A stretch of DNA of 64,000 bases from Phascolomyces articulosus (GCA_025677815.1 JAIXMP010000018.1:62001-126000); one strand, 5' to 3'; numbered from the stretch's first letter, positions 24,712-39,081 are shown. The notes: a model not told the origin generated them from the letters alone. A program made the numbers and translations.

Positions 24712-26664
24712 ATGACAAAACAACAACATTTATCATGGTCACCATCTCCTGCATCAGTGACCATTACAACAGAGAATAAAAACCATCATCGTCATCATCA
24801 TAGTCACCGTCATCAATTTTATGTTCCACTCCATCGGTCTATTACAGATGAAAATAGTTATGCTGATAAACCATCACCTATCACACGTTTTGTTACAAAA
24901 TTACTCGGTATGTCATTATTATCCGTTTTCTTTTTCTTTTTGAAATACGGTTTATAACCGTGTGAAAAGGGAAAGAAGAAACACACACACCTCCTTTTAT
25001 TTTACATATATGGATCATGAAACTAATAAATAATAACTTGACACTATTTGTTTGTGTGTTTTTATATACATATTCACAATAATAATAAATATTTAGGTCT
25101 CGGACCCTCTTCTTCTTCTAATAATAATAATAATAAACAACGCCATCGTCCACCTCTTGCACATAAGTCACATTCTACTACTTCAATAACAAAAGACGAT
25201 TCTGTCATTTCATCGCCATCGTCATCGCAATATAACACCATAAAAAACACTTGTGAACAAAGCAATTCACCTATTGAACAGCAACTGACACCTATTAGTG
25301 TTTCTGTTGTTGAGTGGGACGATCAACAACAAGATAGCAACGACGACGAAGAAGATATACGTAGTTTAAGTTCATCTTCCTCTTCTTATAATAATAACAC
25401 GAGTGCTAATAGTAGTCGACGAACCAGTATCTGTTCCGAAAGTTGTACTGGTAAAAGAAGAAAAAAGAAATATTCTTTAACTTCTTCTGTATCTTCTTCG
25501 TCATTATATTGCAATTGTACCAGTACTGGAACTACTACAACAACAAAAACAACCTCGGCAGCAGTGGATGCACTTGTTTCAGCTGCGACACAAATTAAAC
25601 AATACGAAGAAGAAAAACGAAAACGACAACAAAATATAGTTGCATTTTTAGATATCATGGATCCACCCGAATTGGTGGGGAGAAAACAAGATACAGAACC
25701 TGTTTTAGATCGGATTATCAGTGAAAAGGTAATTAGTATACTATTCAGTAAAGATGAAAGAGAATGATACTCTATTTCTTCCAATATATAGGCTATTCTT
25801 CTTGATGGGAATGTGCTAACAGCCATATGCCTTTTTTTCCCTTGCTATATGTGATATCTTTACCCATGTCTATCTTTGTCCTTCTCCCCCAACAAAAAAA
25901 AAATATCAATATATATTTTCAAATAATAATTAGTTACGACCTTACCTTCCAAGACGCCATCGACTTTCTATGAAATGGTCCTTATTATATAGTTTAGACC
26001 AACATGGTGCCAGTTTAACGACACTTTATAGACAATGTCGATCACATCGAGGACCTTGTGTTTTAGCTATCAAAGATGCGAACAAAAACGTAAGTTACCG
26101 TCTTTTTATGGAGATGTGGTACAGGATGATAATTTTTTTAAACGTAAATTGACTTCATCCCCTTCATTTATATAAAAATAGATATTTGGTGCATTTTTAA
26201 ATGAACCATTTAAAACTAATAATGCTTCTTACTATGGAACGGGTGAATGGTAAGATAAATCAACATAATATAATTAACATTCAACAATGCATATTGAAAT
26301 TATCCTTTCACTTTTATAGTTTTCTCTGGAAATATTGTGCCAACAGTGGTAATATTCAAGTATTTCCTTGGACAGGGAAGAATGAATATATGATCCTTTC
26401 TGAAACTGAATTCATTGCCATCGGAGGCGGGTAAGTCATCTACTTTTTTCATCTAATACTTTTGATATACATCTCATAGGAAGTTGCCTTATATCTAATC
26501 ACTGTATTGAATGATATAGGGACGGTAAATTTGGATTATGGATTAATTCAGATTTGGAACATGGTCATAGTGAACCATGCCCTACCTTTGATAATGAATG
26601 TTTATCTCAAAAACCTGAATTTGCATGTATTGAATTGGAAATCTTTGCAATCACATCTGGTTGA
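24712..26664 (+). CDS. TLDc-domain protein (Oxr1/NCOA7-like), 6 exons
   Basis: TLDc proteins are linked to oxidative-stress resistance and bind V-ATPase; yeast Oxr1 promotes its disassembly. Exons are 24712-24907, 25097-25728, 25934-26089, 26182-26249, 26320-26430 and 26520-26664, phases agreeing, 435 residues. Residues 1-265 are low-complexity (His-, Ser-, Asn- and Thr-rich) and presumably disordered. The TLDc domain (~275-435) shows LRPYLPRRHRLSMKWSLLYS, DQHGASLTTLYRQC, FGAFLNEPFK, the YYGTGECFLWKY core, IAIGGGDGKFGLWI and a final FACIELEIFAITSG, all standard landmarks of the family. A possible 21-base micro-exon at about 25792-25812 is in frame but not needed. The long disordered N-terminus without a LysM domain fits fungal Oxr1-type members. 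The next gene, on the same strand, is Rav1. Confidence 0.9.
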
Positions 26665-26973
26665 AATCTAAAAAAAAAAAAAGAACTAATCCATGATTTT
26701 CACGTAACTATCCAATATCTTTATCCATTTTATTCAAAACGAAACTCACGGTAAAAACAAAAAAAGACGAAAATAGTCGCGCAGAATATGTATTAAAAAA
26801 CAAACAAACCACATATTCTAATATACATATAAATATATTTTTAACTACAACACACACATTATATATACATAGCACATTAACATCTATCTAAAAAGTTTCT
26901 TTCGTGAGAGAAAAAACCATCCACACATTTTATATGTAGTAACTAGTTTTTCTCATTCTTTTATTAACTCTCT

Positions 26974-27015
<42 letters not shown>

Positions 27016-28093
27016 ATTAATCTATAATATATCTATCTATTTCATTAGTATTTTTGCATTTCCATTTCTATACATAAATATAATTATCCTCATGCAATTT
27101 GAATATACTATCTTTTTTTTTTATTGTGAATGGAATAGATAGAGGGATATGTAAATAAAGCTGTGCAACATGATTTTTGACGGTGGCGTCCAAACATCAC
27201 TTGTTTTTGGATTGTAATATAGCTCCTAAATGTGTTAGAACATACAATGGAAAAATAAAGGTCTTGAGTCAAGCTGTCTAAAGATTTATGCATAGAGATA
27301 GTGGATTGACTTGATTACATGTATATTTGTACAGAAAATAACCCTAGACCCATCTTAGTACGGTAAGAAAGGAACTATTTGTCTGCCACTAGTTGTAGAG
27401 CATTCGGCAAATAATATGCAGGATATATAAACTGGGTGGTAACCATGTGGAAACATATTCCACAGAAGTGGCTATGTATCATGCAATTCAACTCGTTTAT
27501 TACGCTTTACCTTATATGTTAAAATTATTCATATACACTCTGTGAAGCAAGTAGTCATTTTTATAGGAATTACGATTAAATTTTAGCTCATATCATATTA
27601 ACTTGTCATAAAATGTATTAAACAAAGAGGTGTTCATGTCATCGTCAATATTATGAAACACATCTGCAATATACATTAATAGACAAAGAAACAAAGTTTT
27701 TTTGTGCGTGTGCATAACCTAGATGAGATCATGAATAAAAATGACGTTATGATATACTAAATTTGTTCACTACCTTACAGCACATCCGTCATTCCCAAAG
27801 TCTAGGATCCAATATTTGATCAAAGAATGGCACCAATGAATAGAAACACGTGTTTATTTACTAATAACCAGCAGTGAATAAAGTACCATGTTATTTTTAT
27901 GATTATAAGTTGCTATAGAGTTTTTTTATTGTTGTTGTTGTCAGGTTACCTATCTCTTTTTTTGGAGCTCTCTCCAAAAGCTGCACAACAACCACTTTCG
28001 TTCACCGCAAAAACTCGTATTCTCTTTTGGTGCGTTTCTTTGAACTCACAGAAAAAAAAAAGAACGAGGTCTTTTTTTTTTTCTTCTTGTGTC
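26665..28093. other. Intergenic region between the TLDc and Rav1 genes
   Basis: This AT-rich stretch contains a long TA microsatellite at 26977-27012 and no supported gene. The 27108-27293 minus-strand frame and the plus-strand frame entering at 27899 have noncoding composition before the Rav1 start at 28094. Confidence 0.6.
26977..27012. repeat. TA dinucleotide microsatellite
   Basis: About 18 TA units are seen in the TLDc-Rav1 intergenic region, with shorter ATCT repeats on the 3' side. Confidence 0.9.
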
Positions 28094-31000
28094 ATGTTCC
28101 TGGAGAGTATATGTCCTGGTCAAGTCAATCCACAACCTCATGCCATTGAAGCTTTTGTGTGGAAATCCATCCGTTATATTGTTTGTAGATTTTCCTCATT
28201 TGTTATTAATCGTTTTTTTTATTCCAACCATTCAATTGACCGAAAAAGCATAAACTTTCAAACCATTTCTCCCCCGCTCCACCCTATAATATAATAGATA
28301 TATGCAACCGGGTCAAAAGTGGTCATTTATGCCGATCCAGCAAAACTTGTTCAAATCATTTCTTCGACAACCCTTGCTAATGACGACCAACGCGAATTAG
28401 TTACGGCCGTTGCTGGATGTCCAAGAAGTGGTCGTGTAAGTTATTTTTGTTCACCTATTTTCAAAGAAAAAAAAACATAGTTGACCCTTCTCTACGCGTA
28501 TACATGGCGAGAAGATATGCAAACATAAAACTCACATGTATCTTTTGGATTTGTAAATATGGATTATTTGTTCGTATTAGCTTGCATTTGCATGTGGAAG
28601 TCAAATAGGTATATTCCAATATTCAGATACAAAATCAAAAGTAAGTTTGGAAAAGAAATCTATTTGAAATGAGAGCCTCTGGATATATGGATCACATCAT
28701 GCCTATAGCTGTATCATATATAACCTTGTTTTTCTATAGCATCAATGGAATTTAGATACAGTGATCGATGCAGGGTCAAGTGTGAATTGTCTTGATTGGG
28801 GCAAAGATGGTATATTTTTATCTCTCGTTTTTTTTATTTACTTTTTGTACTATGGGAAGACGACTAAAATAGGATTATGAACATTCGATGTTTTATATTA
28901 TTATAGGTCATCTTTTGGCTGCAGGACAAGAAATTTCGGTATGGATGACAATGAATAAACAAGGAACCTGGAATAAATTATGGAGTATAAGGTAGGATGA
29001 TAATGATATATTTGAAGGATAGAACGTGGGTAAACTATGCAATTTTTTTTATCTTACACGGCGCATTCTATAGGCCTGCAACACATGTTGCAATAGCAAA
29101 ATTTGAACCAAATTCTTTACTCTTTGCTACAGTGGGCTCGGTAATAAATATATTTTTGCTTTTCTCAATCATCCGGTTATTTTATAGAAACTAACAACAG
29201 CTTATTCTTTTTCTTAATTATATTAATAAAAAAAAAGGTGGATCGCCTTGTTTCGTTGTGGTATACTTCAAATAATGGTCGGTTTCTAATTATTTACTGT
29301 TTTTTGAGGATTTCCATTTCCTTGATATTTTTTCAAATATTAACTTATTCTAAATGTATCATTTTATTTTAATCTATTTTCTTCAGCCGAATCGAACGAA
29401 TTAGACTATCAGTTTTTTTACCTTTCACATCCTCAATACGTGACACATATTGTTTGGCGACGGTTACTTGGTCCTAATGGGTAAAAAGACAATTACAATA
29501 GACTCTACCTCCTTCCATATTTACTAAAGAATGAATATTGGTAATATTTTCGTTTTGTTCACCATAGCGCACCTGCTTGTACATTATTCACAATGGCCAA
29601 AGACGGTATTGGTCGATTCTGGCGACCGATCGATTTAGAAAAACCACACATGTTACATATGAGTGCTGTCATTGATCCAAATCAATCCTTAGTCACCGAA
29701 GAATCGTCCACAGACGATATACATTCATGTAATAAGCACAATGATGACGATGACGATGATTTTGCACCTATTCATTATATCAGCTGTGACGAATTAAAAA
29801 GTTCACTTTATGCGCAACTTCGATGTCATTCAAGACATGATAAGTTGGATCACGCTCTAGAAAAAATGCGCGATTTAATTCGTGATACACCCGACTTGTT
29901 ATTTCGAATTCAAGCTGATGGATCCCTTACATTCTGGGGAGTACAGGTGATTTAATTATTTTTTTTTAAAAAAAAATGTCTCATAGATAAGAGAAACGAA
30001 TTTACTCATATCATGATGATGGGGTTGATATAGCATTTGAATGTATTGCCACGTAGGGTACCTCGTGTATTTGTTGTGCTTCGAGTGGCGCAAGCTGTGA
30101 ATAACGACGATATTCCTTATTTTCTCAATGCAGTCCATGTTCTTCACGACTATGCTCATATTCAATCTTCATGTAAGGATACCCTATAACATGGGTCTAA
30201 ATACCTCGATACATTGGGATGAATTTTCTGATATGAATTGGGTTATATTTTTTATAGCAAGTGTAAAACCAGCCGAACTTTCACTTGTGGCAAGAAATCG
30301 ACGTGGTCAATTACGATGCTATGGTTTAAATCTTGTCGATTTTTTGGATTCTACAGTATTTGCACCACGACTCTATGTTAAATACAGCTGGCTTGGACAT
30401 CGACATACAATTAGTACTATTAAACAAGTAGCCAATAATCGTTTATGCACCATTGGTACTGATGGTGAAATTAATGTCTGGAAATATGGATTTAGAGAGG
30501 TAACGACTCATATATATCTTATTCAGAGTAAGGAAAAGGAAAAAACGTGATATCTTAAACAGTATTTATTAATAGACACGATGGCGACCTACAACACAAT
30601 TACGTTTAACAAGCTCCATGCGAATTGCTTCCCCTAAATTACTTGGAACTACAGCTGGTCAAGGTGACGATCGAATTATATTAAAACAAGAGAAGGAGCA
30701 AAAGGAGGGATAGAATGAATGGGAAGGGATATGATTTATAAATAAGTTTATACTGAAAAGAAAATTGAATTCCCATAGATAGACATATTGCCATTTACGA
30801 TGGCAATCAAGTAACCGTTTACGTTCTCGATGACCCAGGATATCATATAATTCGTCGTTTTGAATGCGAATCATACGATCCAAACATAAGATTATCATCC
30901 TTGCATTTTTGCAATATACCTTCTTGTCAGAATACAGAGGATAAAAACGGCAAAACCTTGGGCGCATCTCCATTGTCGGCATTATCATCACCTTCACCGC

Positions 31001-34000
31001 CTTCATCATCAACGCAACTACTTATTGGTATATCAAGCAGTGGAAAACATTCTTTTATTTGGCAATTACATTTGACGGACTCGAGTGAATTACGTTATAT
31101 CACATTTTGTCGATCGCAAAGTTTTAGCGATAGTTGGATAAAGGAACCCGAAGTAATTGAATTGAATGGATGTTTTGGAACGAGTACTACTTCTACTTTA
31201 TTGGAATCTCTTGAACATTCTGCTGGTAGCACAGTTGATTTAGCTGTATCGATGGGTCAAGATATCCTGTGCTATAAGCTGATTGAAAATGAACAAGAAG
31301 GATTTGAATGGCAGGAAACATATACTGTGAAAACAGATTTACAAAACATTCAACGTATTCGACATACTGCCAATGTCATGGCCATTGGTAAGTGATTAGC
31401 ATTCACTACTATTTTTTTCACCAATGAAGGTAGATAGGGATACTAAAATGGATGGCTTTGTTACATTATATAGTTTCAGAATCAGGAGATGAGCATATAC
31501 TTTCTCTATGGTCAGAAATTCGTACAGATGTACCCCCATGTTTGCAAATACAAATGAATCTTCAGTAAATATATTCATTATACTCACAGAAACCAAGTAC
31601 AAAGAATCATTTATAGATCTGCTCGTACTCATCCTATTATTATCTTTTAGAGAACCGATCATTGATATTGCATGGAATATTTCATCAGATGGACAATTCA
31701 TTTTAGCTGTTGCATTTGCTCGAAAGATAAGTATCTATGGCGAAAGACGTGCCACTGATGTTCATGATGATTCCAATGGATGGGTCAGCTATGTGAATTT
31801 TGATGTAGATACGTAAGAAATCAACACCTTTCTTTTTTTAAAAAAAAAATGCACATAGCGTATATTGATTTTGATGTATTTCATTTCATATTTATGTTTT
31901 TTAGACCTGATGATATCACTGGATTAGCATGGCTTGATTTTGGAGTACTTGCTGTTGCAGCTGGTAATCAATTACGATGTTATCTTAAATGGCTCACGCG
32001 AGGTGATTGTATCAAACAACGTAGGTTAAAAACATAATTATCATTATCAAGATTTGTATAAAGGGGAACAAATACTTTTAAAAAGCTAACAACTTTTTTT
32101 TTAAAAAAAAGAACCGTCATTGGATCCGGAATTTGAACCCATGTCCAATATTTATGATGAATCATATGAATTGAACGGTCCATTACCCTTTTATCATCCC
32201 AATCTATTGATCCACTATCTTATGTGGGGTAAGTCCAATAAAAATAATAGGATATTCAATTTATGAATATTATGGAATAACCCTAAATATCTTTGTATTT
32301 CTATAGGTAAAATTGATCTCATTAATGCTGTACTATTATCCGTCTATCGATTCCTAAGACATATCATTGATGAAGTGGATATTACTGTTGATCAAGTGCC
32401 TCAACTTTGTATCTCTACCATTTTAAGACTTCAAAATGAAGCGGTGAGATCCTTTTTTATTTTGCCCTGCTCCCAAAAAAAATAATAGAACATTACATCT
32501 TGGAAACTTATTCATCAGTGTGGATACATTAAAACTTTAGGATGGATCGAAAAAGAAAAAAGAACAACAATACAATTCATTATTTGAAGATACCGGAGAT
32601 AGTGAAATGCCGATTGGTGCAGATGACGAGAATGATACACGAGCTTTAACGCGACAAGAAACACATTATCTTAAAGAACAACTAGATCGTCGTCAATTAC
32701 CTGGATTATCACAACGAGAAAAGATTCATTTATTAGCAATGATTGATACATTTGTTGAAGTAAGCGACGATCCTGTTTTATATATAGTACAATTCTATTC
32801 GCCCCTTTCACTCAAAAAAAATCATTTGATATAAACACATTTATATAGATTTCGACACAAAGAGAATCTTTAGATGAAAATGGTGCTCGGTTTACTGCTC
32901 TTGCAGAAAATTTTTTCCATGTAAACCAAGCACTTTCTCCCGAAGAAAGAAGTAATGAACTTGCGCCTCGAGATATTATTTGGGCATTACACAGTCAATC
33001 ACAAGTAACGTATTCTCTAAATTCTTGACTTACTATATGCTTATTTGTATTATTGATGTCATACAGCTGATAATGCAAATAATACAATTTTAGGACCTGT
33101 TGTTAGAACGATGTCTTCGTTTGTGTGGAGGAAAATTACTTTGGACTGATGCTCGAGCAATGGGAATCTTCATGTGGTTACAAAAATCTGAAGTTGTGGT
33201 AAATAATTGCTCGAAAGAGAACATTTTTTTTTCACTAATAGCTATCTTTTACATTAAATATTACTACAATTACCTTTATATGTATAGATAGAACAAATGA
33301 CAAACATTGCCAGAAACACCTATTTAAATCAAGAGCTCAAAGATCCTGTCAGCTGTACACTTTATTATTTGGCTCTTCGGAAAAAGAGTCTTTTGCAAAG
33401 CTTGTGGCGTGCAGCAAGTCATCACAACGAACAAGCAGTGATGGTTCGATTTCTTGCAAATGATTTCGCAGAACCTCGTTGGAGAACAGCAGCTGCAAAG
33501 AATGCATTTGTTCTTTTGGGACGACAGCGTTATGGTAAATTTCATCCATTTCATCCCATTTTTATATATCATGCTACGGTGTTTCTCTATCTTTTTGGAT
33601 GAATGCAATTTAACACACAATTTACTATTCATGCTATAGAGTACGCTGCCGCATTTTTCTTACTTGCAGATAAATTAAGTGATGCTGTGGGTGTGATTCT
33701 TAAAAATCTCAGAGATTATCAACTTGCTATAGCTATTTGTCGTGTTTATGAAGGTAACAAATCATTTTTTATTTAAGGAATATAATAGAAAGCTGGCTCA
33801 GTGATTCATTCAATTTCCGACCCCTACAGGTGATCATAGCCCTTTACTTCAAACCATTCTTCGAACCCATGTTTTACCTGTTGCCAAGGAAACAAAAGAT
33901 CGATGGCTTATGAGTATGGCATACTCCATGCTAGAAGATCCGCGAGAATGCATTCGTTCATTGGTGGTGATTAGTTTGTTTCCTTTTCATATCAAATATG

Positions 34001-37000
34001 ATGTGTAATATAACCAGTATTGATGCTATTTTTTTTGTGCAACAGATACCATTGGATGATACTTGTAACGAAACAGCCAAAGAAGACGGCAATACAGTGG
34101 CCAATGTCAGTGATCCCAATTTGTTTATCATGTATCAACATCTCAAGGAACAACTGCGTTTGCAAAATAAGCAGAGTCTCGAAATATCGCCTCAATTAGA
34201 ATATGCATTTTCATTGAACGTCAGTCGAGCCTATGAACGTCTTGGATGTCCATTGTTGGCATTATTTATTTTATTCAAATGCAAGAAACCTGTTGAGGCT
34301 GTTAAGAATGGTGTAGTTGAGGACAGATTAAAGGAATCAAGAGAAGCTGATTTATTTGCTGATGACAATGATGCTCCGCCAGTAAAGGAATCGAGAGCTG
34401 TTGATCTGTTTGCCGATGATGATGAATCCCCAAAGAAGCATACTGCAGCTGGTCTCTTTGTGGATGAAGATGATATTTTTGCTAGTTCTAAACCGTCTGT
34501 ATCATCAGATATTTTTGCGGACGAGGCAGCTGTCTCAAAAACAACAGATCTATTTGCAGACGATGATGATTGGCTTAAAAAATATTCATCATCTGATGAT
34601 CTTGGATCCATGGGTAACAAAGATGATGATAATGATCAAGCAAGTACTCAGAGCACGAATATATCCGATCAATTAGCCAATGTGAATGATGGACTAGGTG
34701 TTTATAAAGCTTTGCTCGTAATGCGGCTTATGCAGGTAAAACACCGATTGATTTCTTTTTTTTTTTTCCTATTCTTGTATGATGTTTTGATTACTAAAGT
34801 TTTCCATCAAATATATTAGACTATATTTCATGGTGCTGCAGCACTCTATGATAGTACAGTGGCACCCATGTTGAAATCTGTTGGTGGCTATCGTTCTTCT
34901 TTTGAACAAACGCAGCAGGATATTCTTTCTCTTGGTGAATCTGTATTGATTCCACGTACTGTTTTACACCGGCTCATATTGGAAAAGAGTATAGAAGCCG
35001 ATGTGTTTACCCTGTACTTGAATATGATCGATACTGATTCCGTTTCAGCGAGTGATGCTAAAGCTTTCATGTCAGCCTTCAAGACAGGTTGTTTGCAAGT
35101 ATTCAGGGCTGCTTTGAATGATCAAGATTACTACTATTCGGGTCTTGCATTTATGGAGCGTTGGTCAGAGTATGTACATATTTCCATATTCTATTGGAAG
35201 AAAAGATCAAGATAAAATATATGAATTAACTGTATATTATTATATATGTGAAATTTATAGACGTGTCATGCTAACTTACTTTGTATGGAGCAAGCTTCAA
35301 CAAGACATCTCATTTTCACAAGCTCAAAAGATAGCTCTGAATGCTTATGTGACAATGATTATGGTGACTTTGAAGCAAAGACATTTTGAAAAGACTTGGT
35401 CATTTTTGAGTAACTTTAAAAACTTTTTGGAATCTCTATCATCAGCGGAAACGATTCAACAAGGATTTGAGAAAGTACATCAGAATGAGGAAAAAATGGT
35501 AAGCTGGCTATATATCCAATGAATCATGCTTTGAAATTTTATGTTCTAACAAGAAATACTCAACGTTTGCATAGGTTGATATTGATCCGGATGATTTTGA
35601 TGCATTTTCGGATGATACTCTTTTTGGTTACAATATGGATGAAGAAGTCTATCGACCTATGGCAGATTGTAATGACCGAACAGCAGGGTCCAACATGTTG
35701 GAGGCTGCTTCTTTGAATTATGTTCTTTCGATTCTGGAAGGGTATATGCAGCATGTGGAAAAGAGATTGGATGCAACCAGTTAAGTTTGTTTTGAAGAGG
35801 ATACACTGGCAAAATCAAAAAATATTAATTAGCATTATGTTTATAAACAAACTTTAGGTGAACTCATTTCATTTATTTGGATGGTCATGCTGGATCCAAT
35901 TGCTTATCGAGCCCACGGACTCAAAGATACCATCACCTCACAGCTTGAAGGAGAATTAACAAAACGTAAAATACCAATATCTGTTTATTTCTGAATATTT
36001 GAGGTGACGATGAATCGTACGATTATACTTGTAGAGTAACAATCCATGTGGGAATTTTCTATATTTTAGGTAATATGTCAAAAGAATTCAAGTCTTTACG
36101 ACAAAAGAAGTATTGGCGTTCTCTTAAATCATTACGAACTCAAGAACGATTACTACCATTTATTAACTTTGCTGTAAGTTTCTATTACACCCTCATTTAC
36201 TACTGATCTCGCTTTATTTAATCATAATATTAATGGAATATACTTCTTTCTACACGATAGCCTCCGGATATTAACGTATTTGCTGATGATACGGAACAAC
36301 CTCCACAAACATTGTACAGCACACCAACAACAGCTCATGCATTTGCTGTCAGTTCGGTAGGTGTATAAATGGCAAAGCACACTTTACTTTCTAAGATATA
36401 AAAATAGGCATTGTGTACTAACGCTATCCATAATAAACCTAGGTTTGCCCTGATACTGTCGCTATTGTCATGAAAGCAGAAGTACAAGAAATTGATCTTG
36501 CAGGTGCATTACATTATGGAACAGTAAGCAACCTAATCCCGTTCTTTTAACATTTTATAACTCTGTATTCACAAACCTAATGCAACTTATATACATTTGC
36601 ATCGATTAGCATATGGTTCGATCCACTTCCTATTCATCTACTGGTCTTGCTCAAGAGCATCATCACCGACATCATCCACATCATACTGATAGTTATCCTG
36701 ATACAGAAGAAGAAGATGACTTTGGTAACAACTCTTCTGATGCGGAAACAGATGCCTCTGGAAGCAAACAACTGCCGCAACAACTCACACGACAACGATC
36801 CAAAAGTCATCATTTGCCACACCACCGTGGACCTTATCATGGAAAGACACCTAACAGTAGTGTAGCAGCATCACCAGCCAGTCTTCGTTTAGGAGCTGAT
36901 AGTAGTTCATCCAAAACTGGTCAACCAAACAATTTGGATAATTTGCACGAAACTTTAAAAAGATCCCTTGGTATTGGTAAAGAAGGTATCTCTGGATCAG

Positions 37001-38545
37001 AAGCATCCAGATCACCAGCAGCAGCAAGTTCAGCAGGTTCCATTGCTGATATGGTGTTACTCAAAAGATCTGTGCTAGCAACTTGTGCTGAGGCACATCC
37101 TTATTTCCCTTTTTGTAAGTTATTCAAGTGGAATAGTACTATTTTAAATGTAATCTGACTCATTGGTATATTATTTGTATGTGTCTTTTTTTAGATATCA
37201 CTGGATGCGAGATCAATGGCAATGGTGGTCCAAGTGTCATGTTATGGCAATTTGGACAAGAACAAGAAATTGCTAGTTACCATGGTTGTCATGGAAAAGT
37301 AACAAGGTACCTTTTTTTATTCCTTTTAAAGCATGATCATAGACATCAAAGAAATGGAAACGACTGATTTTTTTCAAATTATACAAGGGTCCATTTTGAT
37401 CAAGTGGGTCAACGATTTGGAGCTGGCGATACAACTGGAGGATTATTATTGTGGCGATTTGACTCTTATGCACATTCAAGTAAACCTTATTATACCCTGG
37501 CAACATGCCATTCCAAAGCTACTCGCGATTTTACTTATTTGGATTCAAGTAGTCTTGTCGCCAGTGCTGGTACTTCTGTTGCAATGAGTCGCAGGTAAAA
37601 AGAATTTTTTGCTGATTATTGTGCACACTTTTAGATACTCTACTTTTAATGACAAACACTCATTCTTTGATTGATGTTTAATACATATTGATATTTTAGA
37701 CGCGATCACATTTGTTTATGGGATACATTATTACCGCCATCCAAAGCCATGATATGTTGTAAGTATTATATATAATAATAAATGAAAAAATCCTTAGTCG
37801 ATCTAAGATTTCTTATTCTTGCTCTTTTTATTTAAATGGTTAGCTCTTCCTGCCCATGATAATGGTGCTTATGCTATTGCATATGAATCTAAGAATCAAC
37901 TTTTGTTTACAGGTGGAAAAGGTGGAGAGATTGGTACGTTAATAAAAAGTAAAAAAAAAAATATGTATGTTTGATGATGGTACTAAAAAAAGTACATGCT
38001 TTAATTATCATTTAGTTGTCTCCGATATCCGTCAACGTCGAATCATGCATACATTTACTGCCCACAATTCACGGATACGATCGCTTGCAGTTGATTCAGC
38101 AAATGGAACACTTGTTACTGGTTCTATTGATGGTGAGCTTAAGGTAAAATAACTAACTATTTTATCAAATAAGCAACGATAGAAAAATAGTTACTTCAGA
38201 TACATATTAACATGGTACTTCATTGTAGATATGGGATGCATCAACTCATAAATTAAAGCAATCATACGATATCCAACCACGAAATCGATTCTTGGGAACT
38301 GGATTCAATCGATTCCCAGTACGTAAATTTTCTTTTTACCGAATCTTTTACTTAGATAATGGTATAAAAATAGTATATACTCATATAGATATACAAAATA
38401 TTATTCGTTAATATAGCTGAAAGCTTATGGTGTTACGCAAATCCAAGTAAATGAGGATAGCATTTATACATCAGGACCTGCTGGTCTTGTCAGTTGGGCA
38501 TCGTTACATTACAATGATCAGAATAGTGCAGGAACCTTGCAATAA
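28094..38545 (+). CDS. RAV1: Rav1/DMXL (rabconnectin-3 alpha) homologue, RAVE subunit, very large multi-exon gene
   Basis: The RAVE complex reassembles V1 onto Vo of the V-ATPase. The first exon encodes CPGQVNPQPHAIEAF and continues into YATGSKVVIYADP, the conserved Rav1/DMXL start. N-terminal WD repeats (28.1-31.9 kb) include VNCLDWGKDGHLLAAGQE and FTMAKDGIGRFWRP. The helical Rav1 core spans about 32.2-35.9 kb, with LLERCLRLCGGKLLW and YLALRKKSLLQSLWRAASHH. Next come an acidic LF-repeat segment (34345-34575), a His/Ser-rich linker (36.6-37.1 kb) and a C-terminal WD40 propeller (37.2-38.5 kb; VHFDQVGQRFGAGDTTGGLL, RDHICLWD, TGSIDGELKIWD) ending in NDQNSAGTLQ. I estimate more than 30 exons and over 2,000 residues. 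It therefore resembles the long DMXL form, with its C-terminal propeller, more than the 1,357-residue yeast Rav1. Individual boundaries are not all resolved. The start Met is followed within ten residues by conserved sequence. Confidence 0.9.
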
Positions 38546-38964
38546 TATAAATATATCGCATCCTGATCCCAAGCATTCTTATTACTATTTGTTTATATTC
38601 TATATCAATACTATTATACAGCATACATAAACCGCAAATATACATTTTATATATAAACATTTGAATAATTATATATTTTTATTAAGATGGTCTTCAATTA
38701 ATCTCTATTTATATAGTAAATAATACAGTAACGAGTTACAATTTGTGGTATATATTACTCAAGAAAAGATTTACAGTTGTAAAATCTTCCAAGGCTGTAC
38801 TAGAAGTACTTCCTTATTTAATGATGATAATTAGAGTGTTATCTCATCCCATTTCTCCCATACGTCCATACGAGAGAATCTATATGATAAACGAATTTTT
38901 TTCAGATTGTTCCAAGAGGCTATTTATATTGTTTGCATTCTTCCGTCTTCTTGTAGGTTAATAA

Positions 38965-39081
38965 CAAGTAAGATTTGAGCTTGGTGAAGAAACGCCTTCT
39001 AATACAATAGGGTACATTATTGATGGTTTAAGATGTGCTTATCTTCAATCCCTTCCGTATACCCCCTTCGAGGTAAATTAA
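38965..39081 (+). pseudogene. Orphan coding-like exon fragment
   Basis: A 38-codon open stretch reads QVRFELGEETPSNTIGYIID and continues GLRCAYLQSLPYTPFE before GTAAAT, a plausible splice donor, and a stop. Its amino-acid composition is that of a folded enzyme, unlike its surroundings. A stop lies just upstream in frame, and no compatible flanking exon is apparent. It may be a relic of a gene lost by decay, or an exon of an undetected gene. Confidence 0.3.

Noticed and set aside
27264..27271. TGAGTCA core in the TLDc-Rav1 intergenic region
   Set aside because: A single seven-base core is expected by chance every several kilobases and is not close to a start codon.
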